Below are positions 37,901 through 49,100 of a DNA stretch of 64,000 bases, in pieces. Positions within the stretch are counted from its first letter, which is position 1. The number at the start of each line of letters is the position of its first letter. A program made the translations under genes and the position numbers. The DNA lies in the NCBI RefSeq assembly GCF_905220365.1, contig NC_061131.1, positions 7,539,318 to 7,603,317 on the forward strand, given 5' to 3'. The DNA is from Vanessa cardui. Lineage: Eukaryota; Arthropoda; Insecta; Lepidoptera; Nymphalidae. The notes beneath the pieces were generated by a model that made no database searches, was not told the DNA's origin, and worked only from the letters and a program-made list of their open reading frames with translations.

Positions 37901-40308
37901 ATTGGGTTACATACATCTATCTATGCAAACTGCCGCATTTATAATAACATTAGTAAGATTGAAAACATTAGTCCGAAAATACCTAACGTTTTTTGTATTA
38001 AGTCTTACAAGATGCTTACAAGTTTAATCCGACTGGCATGAACTAACGCGTGCATATCTTATAATTTTAAGACCGACATAGATTATAATATGTAACATTA
38101 TATACATAGCTCAGAATTTGTAACGTACAACGTAATAAATTAAACAAATCAGTACTTTTGTTTTTCTGGCGAACTAGAAATGAGTACGGAGAAGTTTACT
38201 ATGACTAAACAAAAACATTAAAGATTTATATTGAAAAATAAATAGAAATATGCGGCAATGTATCCTTACTCTATTTTCAATTTTGATTTTACCCAGTTGT
38301 AATATGTTCACACCAACACAAATACCTCTATGCAAAAAAATTACGTCGATCCGATGCCCTTCGTGGTTTCGTGAAAGACGGACAAAACAACTGACGCTTC
38401 AGAATTTAATAATATTAGTAGGGATCCCATTAAAATGTATCAAATATTTTTCTTTTACTTTTTGTACATTTTAATAATAAGTACATTATTAGGTATATGT
38501 CTACATATACATAAATTATAGTATAATTTATTAAAAATTTGACACGATATTACAATCCATGTAAACAGTTTTTCCATCTTTAATATTTTTTAGAAATATT
38601 ATTACATACATACATCCAAAGTAATATTAATAAAATTTACAGTTAAGAAAATTACAACGATAGGCGGTCGATATGAAAATATTTATTACACAACCGCCTT
38701 ATTAAAATCGAAAGTTCGAATAGATAATAAATACTATTACAAAAACAAGGCAAATTCCACGTTTGTATCGTTGAATTGCAAAAACTTTCTATTATATTAT
38801 CCCATGTTTAATATAAACTAAAACATATTAATTATTACAAAATATATAATTTAAATTGGAGTGTCCGGATAATATAATTAATAATATAATATTTTATTAG
38901 TCAATCGTTTTAATAACAGGTTTATCGCGGCTAGTTTTCAAACTCGTATCAGTTTCGATATCGAATTATTTTTGATACGTTTAGATCTAGTTTTCAATAA
39001 TTGATTATTACTTTAATTGGTCACACAAACTAATACAAGCAAATCATTTTTGTAATATGAAAACCGGTAGCCGAAGTTAAACTCTATGAGTCAACAGTCT
39101 CTGTATACTTGTTGTAATAAACACGTCGCCCCCTCAATGCGTTGCTGTTTAATAATATCCCGAAACCCGAAGTGATGGAATATGACTGCTAGGCCCGCAT
39201 TCCCAGTGTTAATCGTTCTATTTTATAGGCCTGACTAATGTACCCTGGTGTCACACCGATTTAAGCGTGAAAGGTGGCAATTCGTTTTAAAATAAAACAA
39301 TGTTCATCCCAGCGAGGAATCTCTCACTTCCCAATTAAGTAACGCTTCGTTGAAGCGGTGCCACGGGTGCTTTTTATCTTATTTTTATTATACCACAATA
39401 TGATTACAATAAGAAATTTATTTATTCATATTAAATACAATTTTTAGTTTAAAAACTTTAAATTATTATATCAATATCTCAAAACTGCATTCTAATGCTA
39501 CGTTTAGTTTACATTGCACATTGTTTTTCAATCATAACAAATATATACTATCTTGTTTACACAGCGATAATTCCATGGAATTAGCCGCCAGCCTATTGAC
39601 ACAATACCAGTTATCACAGGTATACGAGACATCAACTGACTGATAAGAATAACCTAGTGAACGTAAAGCGTAGAGCGGGAACAAAGGTTGTTTTGCAACT
39701 CACGCAATTGTTTCGAATTATTTTATTACAATTAAGTCATTTATAATACATAGACGTATCTGATCTCGTTTCCAGTTACCAAGTATTTTCTTCAATATAT
39801 GATTTGTAAATAAAATTACATGACTCCGTATGAATTGAGTTCTACTCAACTAAAATATAAATATACATATTGTCATTTGGTTTAAAATTAAACAGAAGCA
39901 TTTTATTTACACGCATAAACTTAGATATGTTTCCACAGCTATACAATGAATGAGTTTAATTATTACAAACCTTAACAATCTGTAATTACGATGCTATTAA
40001 ATTACATGTGTTTGATCCCGAAATAAATCAAAGCACCTTTCCCAAGCCATTAAAGGTAATTGATTTCGGCATCCTGACCAGGATCAAACAACAAAAAATA
40101 GTTTAAGACGAGATTCTGAGGAGCGTCATTAAACTTATATTAGCCGTCAAATCAATATAAAAAACGAATGACACAAGGAAATCATGAAGATTCCATCAAT
40201 ATAAGGCAGCTGTTCTCTTAAATTTATTTAGTAAAGGGACTCACCCGATTTACCGCAGCGTGCGCTGCCGAGGACCACCACTCTTATTCGATTAACTGTC
40301 ATCTTCAT
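28873..40308 (-). CDS. RERG/RASL11-like small Ras GTPase, six coding exons, 211 aa
   Basis: Coding exons, in order of transcription, are 40308-40245, 31548-31492, 30906-30830, 30731-30550, 29407-29221 and 28941-28873 (64+57+77+182+187+69 = 636 nt). All introns are GT-AG and the phases close. Seen in the protein: P-loop GSARCGKS (residues 14-21); RYLTKRYIGEYSSTG (26-40) with the switch I threonine at 39; DTCGCA (61-66) where Ras has DTAGQE; LRWGDAFAVVYS (75-86); GNKRDLEHAR (118-127, the base-specificity motif NKxD); FYEVSAAES (145-153, the G5 SA motif). These match the known RERG/RASL11 pattern (LTKRF, MRWGEGF, NKxDLxHxR). Length is close to the family's roughly 200 residues. The C-terminus ends RKKRPSLSI without a CAAX box, as in RERG, so prenylation is not expected. 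Cys65 replaces the catalytic Gln and Ala16 sits at the Ras Gly12 position, so slow intrinsic GTP hydrolysis is inferred. Start: two in-frame ATGs (codons 1 and 3) follow an in-frame TAA. The physiological role is unknown. Confidence 0.93.
29221..29407 (-). CDS. GTPase coding exon 5 (G5 motif and last helix)
   Basis: Acceptor TTAATAG|AGTTGTT completes Arg127 and gives HARVVKTEEGQEM, matching HARQVQT-type sequence in the family. Contains FYEVSAAES and a long C-terminal helix rich in alanine and leucine (AFHALLREARALAMLL). The donor is CAAAG|GTATTA after SVSK. Reading on through this donor adds a spurious lysine-rich tail ending at 29188. Confidence 0.92.
29408..30549 (-). other. Intron 4 of the GTPase gene (1142 nt)
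   Basis: Contains a plus-strand dispersed repeat at 29668-29836. Otherwise AT-rich and without recognised features. Intron 3 (30732-30829) is only 98 nt and intron 5 (28942-29220) 279 nt; both are featureless. Confidence 0.85.
29668..29836 (+). repeat. Dispersed repeat 'gtgagccagtgtaactacagg' family, best copy (intron 4)
   Basis: Near-intact: gtgagccagtgtaactacag, gcacaagggacataacatct, tagttcccaaggttggtggc, cattgtctatgggtgatggc, ccacttaccatcaggtggcc. Lies antisense inside intron 4 of the GTPase gene. Confidence 0.75.
30550..30731 (-). CDS. GTPase coding exon 4 (NKxD)
   Basis: Acceptor is TCAATAG|AAACGG and donor is GCCAG|GTAGGA. Encodes residues 67-126 plus two bases: the HLRWGDAFAVVYS strand, an alanine/leucine-rich helix and LLGNKRDLEHA. 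Base composition is much more GC-rich than the surrounding introns, as expected for an exon here. Confidence 0.93.
30830..30906 (-). CDS. GTPase coding exon 3 (switch II start)
   Basis: Acceptor is a run of T followed by AG|ATTTC; donor is TGTGCA|GTGAGT. Encodes FLYQHRVSFDG, then a strand ending VLDTCGCA. Asp61 and Gly64 of the DxxG motif are kept, but the Ala-Gly-Gln-Glu of Ras reads Cys-Gly-Cys-Ala here. Confidence 0.92.
30907..31491 (-). other. Intron 2 of the GTPase gene (585 nt)
   Basis: Bounded by GTAAGT and a T-rich AG. Its middle (about 31060-31250) is GC-richer than the flanks and has no recognised repeat; see findings. Confidence 0.85.
31492..31548 (-). CDS. GTPase coding exon 2 (switch I)
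   Basis: Acceptor is TTACAG|CTGTGG and donor is CCGGTG|GTAAGT. The first two bases finish an alanine codon directly after GKS, giving GKSAVVVRYLTKRYIGEY, the same junction as GKSALVVRFLTKRF in RERG. Thr39 aligns with Ras Thr35. The last base begins Asp41. Confidence 0.92.
32228..32360 (+). repeat. Dispersed repeat 'gtgagccagtgtaactacagg' family, diverged copy (intron 1)
   Basis: Reads atgagccagagcaactacag, cgccttagttcctaagactg and tggcacattgccgatgtaag; the 3' end is degraded. Inside intron 1. Confidence 0.6.
32950..33150 (+). mobile_element. Dispersed lepidopteran retroposon tail (intron 1)
   Basis: Contains cggcttctctcgcgttttag, aaaaagtagtctatgtcc, caaatttcatcaaattcggt and gacatttataatataaataa in canonical order. 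Most of the open frame running across this site is this repeat and not a gene. Confidence 0.7.
34690..34870 (+). promoter_or_regulatory. GC-rich patch with TATA box and AP-1-like site in intron 1
   Basis: A GC-rich block in AT-rich intron. It has TGACTCA at 34763-34769 (AP-1 type) and TATAAATA at 34820-34827 on the plus strand. No good initiator or downstream exon was found, so it may be an enhancer, an antisense promoter, or neither. Confidence 0.3.
37780..37965 (+). mobile_element. Degraded retroposon tail (intron 1)
   Basis: Weak match: tatgttgccgtctaaagtat, aaatctctgtgcca, then gccgcatttataataacatt and agtaag at the end. Order fits the family at 8075; similarity is low. Confidence 0.4.
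40245..40308 (-). CDS. GTPase coding exon 1 (P-loop exon)
   Basis: Encodes residues 1-21 plus one base. It begins MKMTVNRIRVVVLG and ends in the P-loop GSARCGKS. The donor is TCGG|GTGAGT. An in-frame TAA lies three codons upstream of the first ATG, so the start is within this exon; the second ATG at 40302 is an equally possible start. Confidence 0.92.
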
Positions 40309-40530
40309 TACTCTTTAATCACTGCACTGTGAAATGTCTCAATGTATCATTTAACGCGACTGTGATCAATAAATTACAATATTTCTAAACGGATAAAACA
40401 CGAACGTGTTGACGCCAATCAGCTGTTGAAAGATGGCCGACGCACGCGCGCACAACGCACCTGCTAGTGAGCGACTGCAGCGACAAACCGAATTAGCGCA
40501 TAGCGCAGTCGCGATACAATCATCACCTAT
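40309..40530 (-). promoter_or_regulatory. CpG-rich putative promoter and 5' UTR of the GTPase gene
   Basis: Immediately upstream of exon 1, and far richer in CpG than its surroundings (densest 40430-40520). On the minus strand it contains an inverted CCAAT box (ATTGG near 40418), an E-box CAGCTG next to it, and GGCCATCTTT near 40431-40440, which resembles a YY1/Pho site. No clear TATA box is seen. The transcription start cannot be fixed from sequence. Confidence 0.55.
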
Positions 40531-40537
40531 CGAATGA

Positions 40538-43500
40538 AAAGTAAATTAGTTGAATAATATTTACTCTCAACTATCTCATATTTTACTTAAATGTATTTAA
40601 TTAACGAATACGATTTAACATTATAATGATAATTAATTAGTGATAATATATAAAAAATATAATTCAATTAAGAAAGTTGAATCTTTTGCGATGTACCTAT
40701 AAACTTATAAATTTGCTATTTATATCGTATTTAAATACGAAATAAATAGCAATTTTCATAACATATTACTTCTTGTATTTTTTTAATCCTTTTAACTGTA
40801 CTTTAATTGCTTAACATTTAATCTGTCAGAAACATTAAGCCGCATAAAAACTTATAAAAATGTAACATAAAAAATAGATCACGCAAAAAGTTTACAGTCC
40901 GTCTGTCACTGCGTTTGTAAAAACATTAATCTCGATAAGAACTCAATTAAGCAAATTAAAAATACAAATAATATTTGTGACAAGTTTGTCAGCAGACATT
41001 ACGGTTATACTGAACAGTGAATGAACTTAATCCAGATGAATCTATGCCAGTCTTTGATAATAATCAGCGTACCTATTAGAGGGAAGAATTATAACGCTTA
41101 TTTTTTTCTAACTAAAACAGTAATGTGTTTTAGGGCTTCGATATTATTACAATATTTTTACTCTAGTCTGGGTTCAAATTCCGGATCGTGGGATAAGTGT
41201 TGATTTTTTCTGTCTTTAATTGTAAGTATTGGCATAAAGATACGAAATACGTTCTTGTACCATGTAAGCCGTGAGGTCGGTGGTAACCGAAATTTGAGCC
41301 ACAGGATTTGAATGAACTTAAACTCTAATTTATATAAATACTTAATATTATGAAAAGTGATATTTCTTATAATATTATACGAGTAGTTTTCAATACGGAT
41401 CTCTTATCTTTATAAACATGTTTTGGAAACTTTTATTTTTATTCATACTTTTTATTTACCACAGAAATAGGATACTTCTCTTTGTTCCCTGTAATTGAAT
41501 AGCATGTCAATGAAATAAATTTCAACCACAATTCCAAAAAAAAATACAATATATTTTACAAAAAATAGAATAAATAATAAAAGAGAACCATCGAAAAGAG
41601 AATGTTTTGTTTGATTTTAATAAGATGACTAAAGTATTTTGCTGTGAAAGAATTTTAACAAGATCTTTTCAACATTTTCTACTGTTCGGCCATTCTTTAC
41701 GAGATCCTAATAGGTCTCAAAAAATGTGCGTCAAATATATTATAGTACGTCATATAACTAAATTTAAGTATAAAGGTAATAATATGGCAACCAAACGCAT
41801 TGTATAATTGTTAACAGCGTATTCTCGTAAAAATTAAATGACACCTGACCAGATAATGATGACCGTGATATGTCAATTAACTATTTATTTGACAGTATTG
41901 GGGGTTTAAGACAATAAGTAGGTACATTAGCACCTTCACATTGATGTACTAGCTAAACGGTCGATATGTTTCTGCCTCTTGAATATATTAAAATTAATTT
42001 TAACATTAGCAAATTAATTGAATTCTATTTTATCAATTTGTGAATTTACCGTAATATTTAGATATACTTACATCTTTGCGGACTTTTTTGCAAGTTTTTT
42101 TAAGCATTACAACGTTTCTATAGAAAATATTACTTTATATGTTACCGTTAAAGCAAATATTCGATTAGAATTTTTTGAAGCGCTAATTGCGAAATGATTT
42201 ACAAGCCGCTTGGCAATGTAAATCGTCGCAGGATCGATCCAGATTGTCTTTAACACAATTGATATTAATATTTTCTGCTTTATGCTTATTAGTAATTAAT
42301 AAAAAACATAATTTTGTTAATACAGTAGCAGTCATTTCTATTATTAAAATAAAGAAGAAGTTATGTCATTTGAGTTACACGAGTGAGGAGAAAATTATTG
42401 AGCGACTGGATAATTAATGCTAGGGAACAATATATTTTTTTGGTTTGAAACGTAATTTGATATTTTTTAAATAAATTTTATATAAATCGCAGATAAGGTA
42501 CAAAATAAAATTTTTAGGTGGCATAATTTTTAGCCTTAAATAAAAATCATGTCTTTAGTTTTGATTGGGCTCGTCATTATTCGCAAATAACCTTATAAAC
42601 TTATAAATAGATAGTTATTTTCTGTGATAAGTCATAGAAACACACTCATAATTTTATTAAATAATGAAAATATAACATAATTATATAAAATAAAATCTTT
42701 TTATCAAACATTAGGCAACTTTTTACACTTTCTTGCAACTATTTCATATTCCATATTATAACTAATTAAATAAATATATGTATATTAAAAAATCTAAAAT
42801 GTACGTTAAAAATAAAATAATATATTTTCTATCTGTATAAATTTATTAATTCTCCATTCGTTTAGCGAACATCCCTAGACGAGGCCGCCATTTTAATTTT
42901 TCGTTCATTAAAAAATAGCGATTCGAATGTCGGCAAATCTGTTTTCGTTAGTGGGGAAGTAAAATTAAAGTGGATTTCCGTAGTTAAATGTAATATTGTT
43001 GTATTACAAATAAATAAATATTAATCAATAAGTGTTTGTAGTAAATCATATAGTGGCCTTGTCAACAAAACACTATTAATATTGAAAAGTACGATTTGTT
43101 TTGGTTGTTTATTATTCTCATTAGAATGGAGTATAGTTGAAATAATGCATCCAAAAAGGAAGTTACTTAACTCAATTATACAATTATTTTTCTTCAAAGG
43201 GTATATTTAAAATTAATGAGTGAGTTGAAATGTTTTGTTACATTTCAATTTATTTTGTGTTTAAATAAAAGAGTGGACAACAACATGCGGGCAGACGACA
43301 CCTGTGGAAATTGTAAGTCTTCTCTGCGGTTTTAAAGACTCTTCAAACCACCCCTCATTTATTTTATACTGAGAATACTTTAAATTGTCTGTTAAATGAT
43401 TTCAAATTAATATGAATGTTTTTAACAACGATGTTGTAGTAAACCGATATGTTATTAACGTGCAAAAAGGGAAAACTAGAAAACGTCCTAATTGGGACGT

Positions 43501-44324
43501 TTGCCTTTAGTTATTTTACTTAGTAATACGTCATAATACATCATAATTACATAGTACTTTTGCGTAATTAAAACATCTAGTTATCCCTTTTACTTATTGT
43601 TTTTATCAAGCTATCCTTTTTACTTTTAACGAAATGTAAAAATAAACTAAAATAAACGGTCCACGGCGCGACACACTTTTTCCTGTTGTTTAGTATGGAT
43701 GTAACATATCTGTTTATTAGAATATCATTGGTTTTTAATACAAATTTATATATATACCAATAAATCATATATTATTGGTGGCATATTTCAGAAGTCACAA
43801 GTCTTAAGCAAAGCCCTGGAGAAATAAATGCCTGAATTTTACAGTAAATATTTAAAAGTTACAATCATTAGATTGAAACGTCTGTTTATATAAATACATT
43901 GTTTACATGAATTGCGTACAGTAATTAAGTTCAAATTAGTTTACCAAATTATTTATTTTGCTCAAAAATTTGTTTACCAATTTCTAAAGAAGTATTATAA
44001 TTTTTACATGGTTGGACTCATCGCGACGGGACGGATACGACACCGCGGCTACTGTTACAAAGCCGAAGATATTTGGTAGCCATACGACATTCAATACTTG
44101 ATCCTTTTATTTCTCTTTTTAACTTTTTATATTGAATTTATGGTGTCATCAAAAATCATTAAAATATGAAAAAAATGTAAGTAGCTTTAGGGAAATAAAC
44201 AACTTTTACCTCTTTATAATGTTAATATATGTAGATTTTTTCGAATCTTGTTTATAACGTATATGTAGTCATGTTCCTTTAAAAAAAAAGAGAATACCTA
44301 CTGCGCGTCTCTATTCTTGATGAT
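40538..44324. other. Intergenic, AT-rich, nothing firm
   Basis: Two minor sites: GGTTCAAATTCCGG near 41168-41182, a B-box-like tRNA/SINE relic without a head, and a gaggccgccattttaa segment near 42881-42896 that resembles a YY1-type promoter site. Confidence 0.5.
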
Positions 44325-44470
44325 AGGGTTTTTTACCCAGACGGTAGGCATGTGCCGTCTGGCTGTCGTCATGACTATGTAGTCATCACATTCTTTTCTG
44401 CCTCTTAGTAGGTACTGCTATGTTCCGGTTTATATTACAAGCACAAGCGACATAACATAGCTGTCTACTT
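44325..44470 (+). repeat. Dispersed repeat 'gtgagccagtgtaactacagg' family, 5' part
   Basis: Carries cccagacggtaggcatgtgc, taggtactgctatgttccgg and ttacaagcacaagcgacata, the upstream half of the family. CCAGACGG and CCGTCTGG form an 8-bp stem near its start. Confidence 0.5.
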
Positions 44471-45135
44471 ATTTTATAAAAAAGAAAAATATAAAATAAT
44501 ACGTTGAATACGAAATATGTACTCGATTTTTAATACGGATACACCTAAATTTGTAATTCGAACGAACGAACTTGCAAGCAATTATTATCGATTCGCGAAT
44601 TATTTAAGAAAACATTGCGCTGTAATATTGTTATTTTCACCAATACTTATCGAGAAGTGTTGTGAAATAGCTTCTGAGTAAGATATGGAAAATAATATAA
44701 ACCGTTTTCATACATTTCTTGTGTTTAAGTGAACAATATTGAATTCAGTGTGAAAGTAAATTAGCAAAGCGTATTTTATTATGGTTACGTATTTTGTATA
44801 TATATATTAAATGTTGAAAGCTACTTTAACGCCAAATTTAAACGAATTTTCTCCACACCTGATTGATCAGACAAGAAGCATTTTTTTTATTTTCTTAATT
44901 ATCCACAAACATCAAATTAAGGTCGAAAAAAGTGCAAAACTTTGTAAGGTAGTTCTGAGAGTTGCCCTAATTTTACTTTCGAGTTTTTTGCGAACAGGTC
45001 ATCGTATATGCATTTATCTCCATCAGTCAATTATGAAGCAAATTTACACGAAACGAACGAAAGCATCGTGTCATTTTGTTTGTCCATAAAATCAATAAAT
45101 CGAATATTTTTATGCATAACAAATAATTATTAAAA

Positions 45136-45194
45136 ATATTTTTACAACCATAACAAATATTTATTAAAAATATTTGTTATGGTTGTGAAAATAT
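45136..45194. repeat. Long near-perfect hairpin
   Basis: Left arm 45144-45162 and right arm 45168-45186 are perfect 19-nt reverse complements around a 5-nt loop ATTAA. The stem extends through one G-T pair to 45136/45194. A similar cataacaaata-attattaaaaatattt segment lies just upstream, so the inversion may have arisen from a local duplication. Confidence 0.85.
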
Positions 45195-45256
45195 AGTCTG
45201 GTTATCGCATATTTAATTCCTATTCGTGAGAACTTTTCGCTTATTGTTTTGTTTTG

Positions 45257-45494
45257 GTGGCGTAGCTAGGTGAGGAAGGGCCCCGGTGCATAGAAAAAGA
45301 ATGAGGCCCTCGCCCCGTTTCCCATCCCTCTTTAACTAATAATTACCCTTTAAAATTATAGATACAAAATAAGAAGTCTTGTGCGCAGGGTCGTGATTTC
45401 CTAGCTTTAGCAGCTTAAGGTTTAGTTAAGAGGGCTCTCTGAACTCAGGGGCCCTGGTGCACTGCACTACCTGGCCCTACGATAGCTACGCCAC
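45257..45494. mobile_element. Small DNA element with 12-nt terminal inverted repeats
   Basis: GTGGCGTAGCTA at 45257-45268 and its exact reverse complement at 45483-45494. The 238-nt body is GC-richer than the surroundings (aagggccccggtgcat, gggccctggtgcactgc) and noncoding. The ends resemble the 'cagtggcgtagct' termini of many animal DNA-transposon relics. No convincing target-site duplication. Confidence 0.65.
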
Positions 45495-45904
45495 TGTTTG
45501 TATGATTATGACACACTCATACTGGATAGTAAAATTAACCCATAGAAGTATAAAATGATGAATTTGGCAACACAAAAATATTTTTAAAACTATTAATGAA
45601 TTTAAGTACAGTTAACTTCTGTTTTTCGTCTGATTTTTATGCAACGGCTTAAATTAATAATTTAATCATTAAAATATGTATGTTTGGAAACAATTCTGGG
45701 CTTATAAGCTTGTATCATTGAAGTGAATTAAATTCCTTCCAATTTTTGGTTTTCCTTATAAATCAAGTAATCACTTGAGGCATAGCCAAGAATCATTAAT
45801 CTATCAAAATATACGAAACTTACTGACACAGTGGGTTAGTTGCCTACATACATGTGCTTACGTGTTTAATTAATTAACTCTTTTATATATATATATAAAC
45901 GATC

Positions 45905-46130
45905 GAAAAATTCAGCCACTTGATAGTAAGTGGTCACCGCCGTCCTACATCACCAATGCACCACTAGCATTAGGAGCTATAATGGGTTCTGGTGACTATG
46001 GTTACACTAGCTCACGCACCCATAACGTTTAGTTATTTAACGGAAATATATGTGATGCGTGGGTGGTACCTAACCAGACAGACTTTTACAAATCCCTGGT
46101 GGCCACCGTCAATTCTACTCTGCCGACAGG
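45905..46130 (-). repeat. Dispersed repeat 'gtgagccagtgtaactacagg' family, rearranged copy
   Basis: The plus strand reads ttgatagtaagtggtcaccg, catcaccaatgcaccac, actagctcacgcaccc, then ggtggtacctaaccagacag, the family in reverse. Internal spacing differs from the copy at 24030. Confidence 0.6.
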
Positions 46131-49100
46131 ACAGGAAAATTCTTGTAACTATCTCTAAATAACAGTAATCAACGAGTAAAAACGTATCTTTGTTCTCTTA
46201 TGTAAATTTAAAATGGAAAACCTTATCTCAAAATCTCGAATAAAATAGATTGTTAAAACCAACAATTTCAATGACATATCGAAATTTAAATAATAAAAAA
46301 CATAATTAGCTAATTTTGTTAGCGTCGTTAATATTCTATTAATCGTAAAAGTAGATCTGAGTAGCGAAATATGAACCAATTTAAGTCAAGGATAAACACA
46401 GCGCTAGTGTTTACGCCACTTCGGAGCAAGATTTGAATATCAATATATCTGCGTAATAGCAAGAAAGTTAAGACATAAAATTACAAAAGAAAGTAACGTT
46501 AGATTTTAGATTATTTTTTTTACAATTTATTGTCCGTCACAACCAATAAAAGCTATAAATAACTCAATTCGATTATATTAAGTGAAAGGCTTAATTAAAA
46601 AGTATTTAATGATATATTTTTTGTTATGTTTCTATCTATATTCGTATTGTTTAAATATGTGAGATAAAACTGACATATTAACTATTATAAAATGTACTTC
46701 TTATTCGTCACGTATTGTATTCTCATTTGTTTTTTATTCTATCATCATATTGAAAATCGTCATTGTAAATAATAATACTCTTTGTAGTAAAACTAGTAAA
46801 TATATTATAAAATCAAAATATAATTTATTCAGGTGGACTCTTATGAGCTTTGAAATATATTACTATACTAGAAGCGACATAAACCTCTGTAATCATTCCA
46901 AATTAAATTTTATCCACATACTATTAAATAAAAGACGTAGTATATATGTTTACTTATCTGGGTTACTTGAAAAATAAGGATTATACAAGTTATATTTAGA
47001 TGGTTATACACAATGTATCTACTAGTGTTTATAAAACAATATATTCTTTGCTTATATAACTCGGAGGCAAAATTACTGGTCGGAGTGCTCTGCAAGTTAG
47101 TGCTGCAAATCTATAAGCAAATATATGAATCTTTTGGATGTAAGGGCTTACCTATATATAAATACATATATTTATTATAAATACATATATTTATTATAAA
47201 TTACTCTTTAATATGTAAATCGTAGTCACCGTTGAAAAGTTGTCTAGAAATACACCAATCCGCATAAGCTTTATTGAAATTTGTTAAGATTTAAAAGTCA
47301 AAATCAAACTAATGATATAAAAAAATGTTACAGTATTTGTTTTAAATAGTAAAAATAACAGTATATTATTTATATACACATAATTTATAGTAACACTAAT
47401 TCTTACTGTAGCTATAAAAATGTTTTTCTTTTTGTCTATGCTTTTAATAGTGCTCCTATGAATTGGAGTTTTTCTACATGACAATTTTAACATTTACATA
47501 CATTGTTAGAAGTATGCGATAACTTTGCCTTACCCTTATCCTAATCAAGACATCACATAGTATTATTATTCATCTAAATAAACAACAAACAAGGACAATT
47601 TTTCAATAATAAAATTCATAAAATCGAGAAATAATGTGACAAAAGCTCTATTTAAACGAGAGACAGAGGATTATCATAAGACTGACACCCGTTTTGCATA
47701 TTCGGTATAATTATAATAATATGTATGTCTACATCAAAAGTGCAATGATTGCATTCGATGGAATGTATTCATTATAGATTTTAATGAACAGAGAGAGGTA
47801 AATGTACGCTGGACAATTGGACATGTAATAAATATCGGCCCGATGTACAAAATAATCAATATATTGAAATGTCAAACGTAGTATTTTGAAGTTCATTGAC
47901 TAAGCTACGCTCAAAGCAATTTTGTCATTGACGTATTGCATTCTTCCGCTAGTAGCGTGTTATATAACGGCTGTATTATAAGTAACTTACGATAAAGCAT
48001 GATCTTTGTACTGTGTGCGTCATTTAATGTACTCGCCAATGTAGTCGCTTATTCATAACGAAATGCGTCATAAAATAAAATCAATAAAAAGAAATTTGTT
48101 TCATAATAACACTATTATAAAATGTACACACGGACTCCGTTATATCCGCGATTTCTCTATAGCTTTCGATATGAAGGAAATTAGTAAATTAATTTGAATA
48201 AGTGTTGTTATATTGTAGCTAACATTACAAGAGTACTTTCTACGAATAAAATTAATAGAATTACAAAAAGAAAAAGGAAGAAATCGAATTCACATTCTTA
48301 TGGTTCAAGATGACTTGCTTTTTTGAAATTACACGTGAACCTAATAATAATATATGCGTACGTAACAAACTTAATATTTATATGTTATACCTGAGTATAT
48401 ATATTTATAATAAATAGTTTTTTCAATAATTATATTTGACGAGTCAATTCAATTTTTTTTGTAAATTTATATTCATATACATATATATACCTACTTATAT
48501 TCTCCCACTATTGTAATTTCCTTTTTTCTAGAAATAGTTTGGAGCTTAATTAACCAGGTCATTCCATTGTTGGTCATATATATATTTATTCACATATTTT
48601 CCGAGAATAACGAGCACGAGATGTTTTGGATAAAAATTCAGCTTTGTTTGCCCGGACTTATAAAAATACTCGACTAAATTCACGTTTTCTATCCACAGGA
48701 CCACCTCAGCTCAATATACTAGTAGGTAAATAACTAATTGCGTGTTTTTGAAGTTCCCGTTACATGTACTTAAATTTACTCGAAGAAACCACTATAGCAC
48801 GACACATATTACTGTATGTATTTAATCAAAATGTCATATGTAGTGACTTTAAAAAAACTTTAATTAGTTCACGTGAGGAGCCCAAAGTAATGCGTTGATC
48901 TCACGCGATGCATTTTCGATACGTTCGAAACACAATGTCTTTGAAATTATATTGCCAAGCGTAACGTTTTATTTAATACTCGAATCGAACACAAGATTAA
49001 TATCTTACATACAAAAAGTTGAGACCAGTCTCATAAAAGTAATTACTTGTCATATCAAAGTCAGTTTTTGAATTAGGTCTGTTGAATTTTCAGACGCTCA

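Larger units (their letters stand above)
31549..40244 (-). other. Intron 1 of the GTPase gene (8.7 kb)
   Basis: Noncoding. Holds retroposon fragments (32228-32360, 32950-33150, 37780-37965), a GC-rich TATA-containing patch at 34690-34870, another GC-richer patch at 39100-39370, and otherwise AT-rich sequence. No nested exon was recognised. Confidence 0.85.

Noticed and set aside
47160..47197. CRISPR-like or regulatory array
   Set aside because: Only two 19-nt AT-rich units with no spacers, in a eukaryotic genome.
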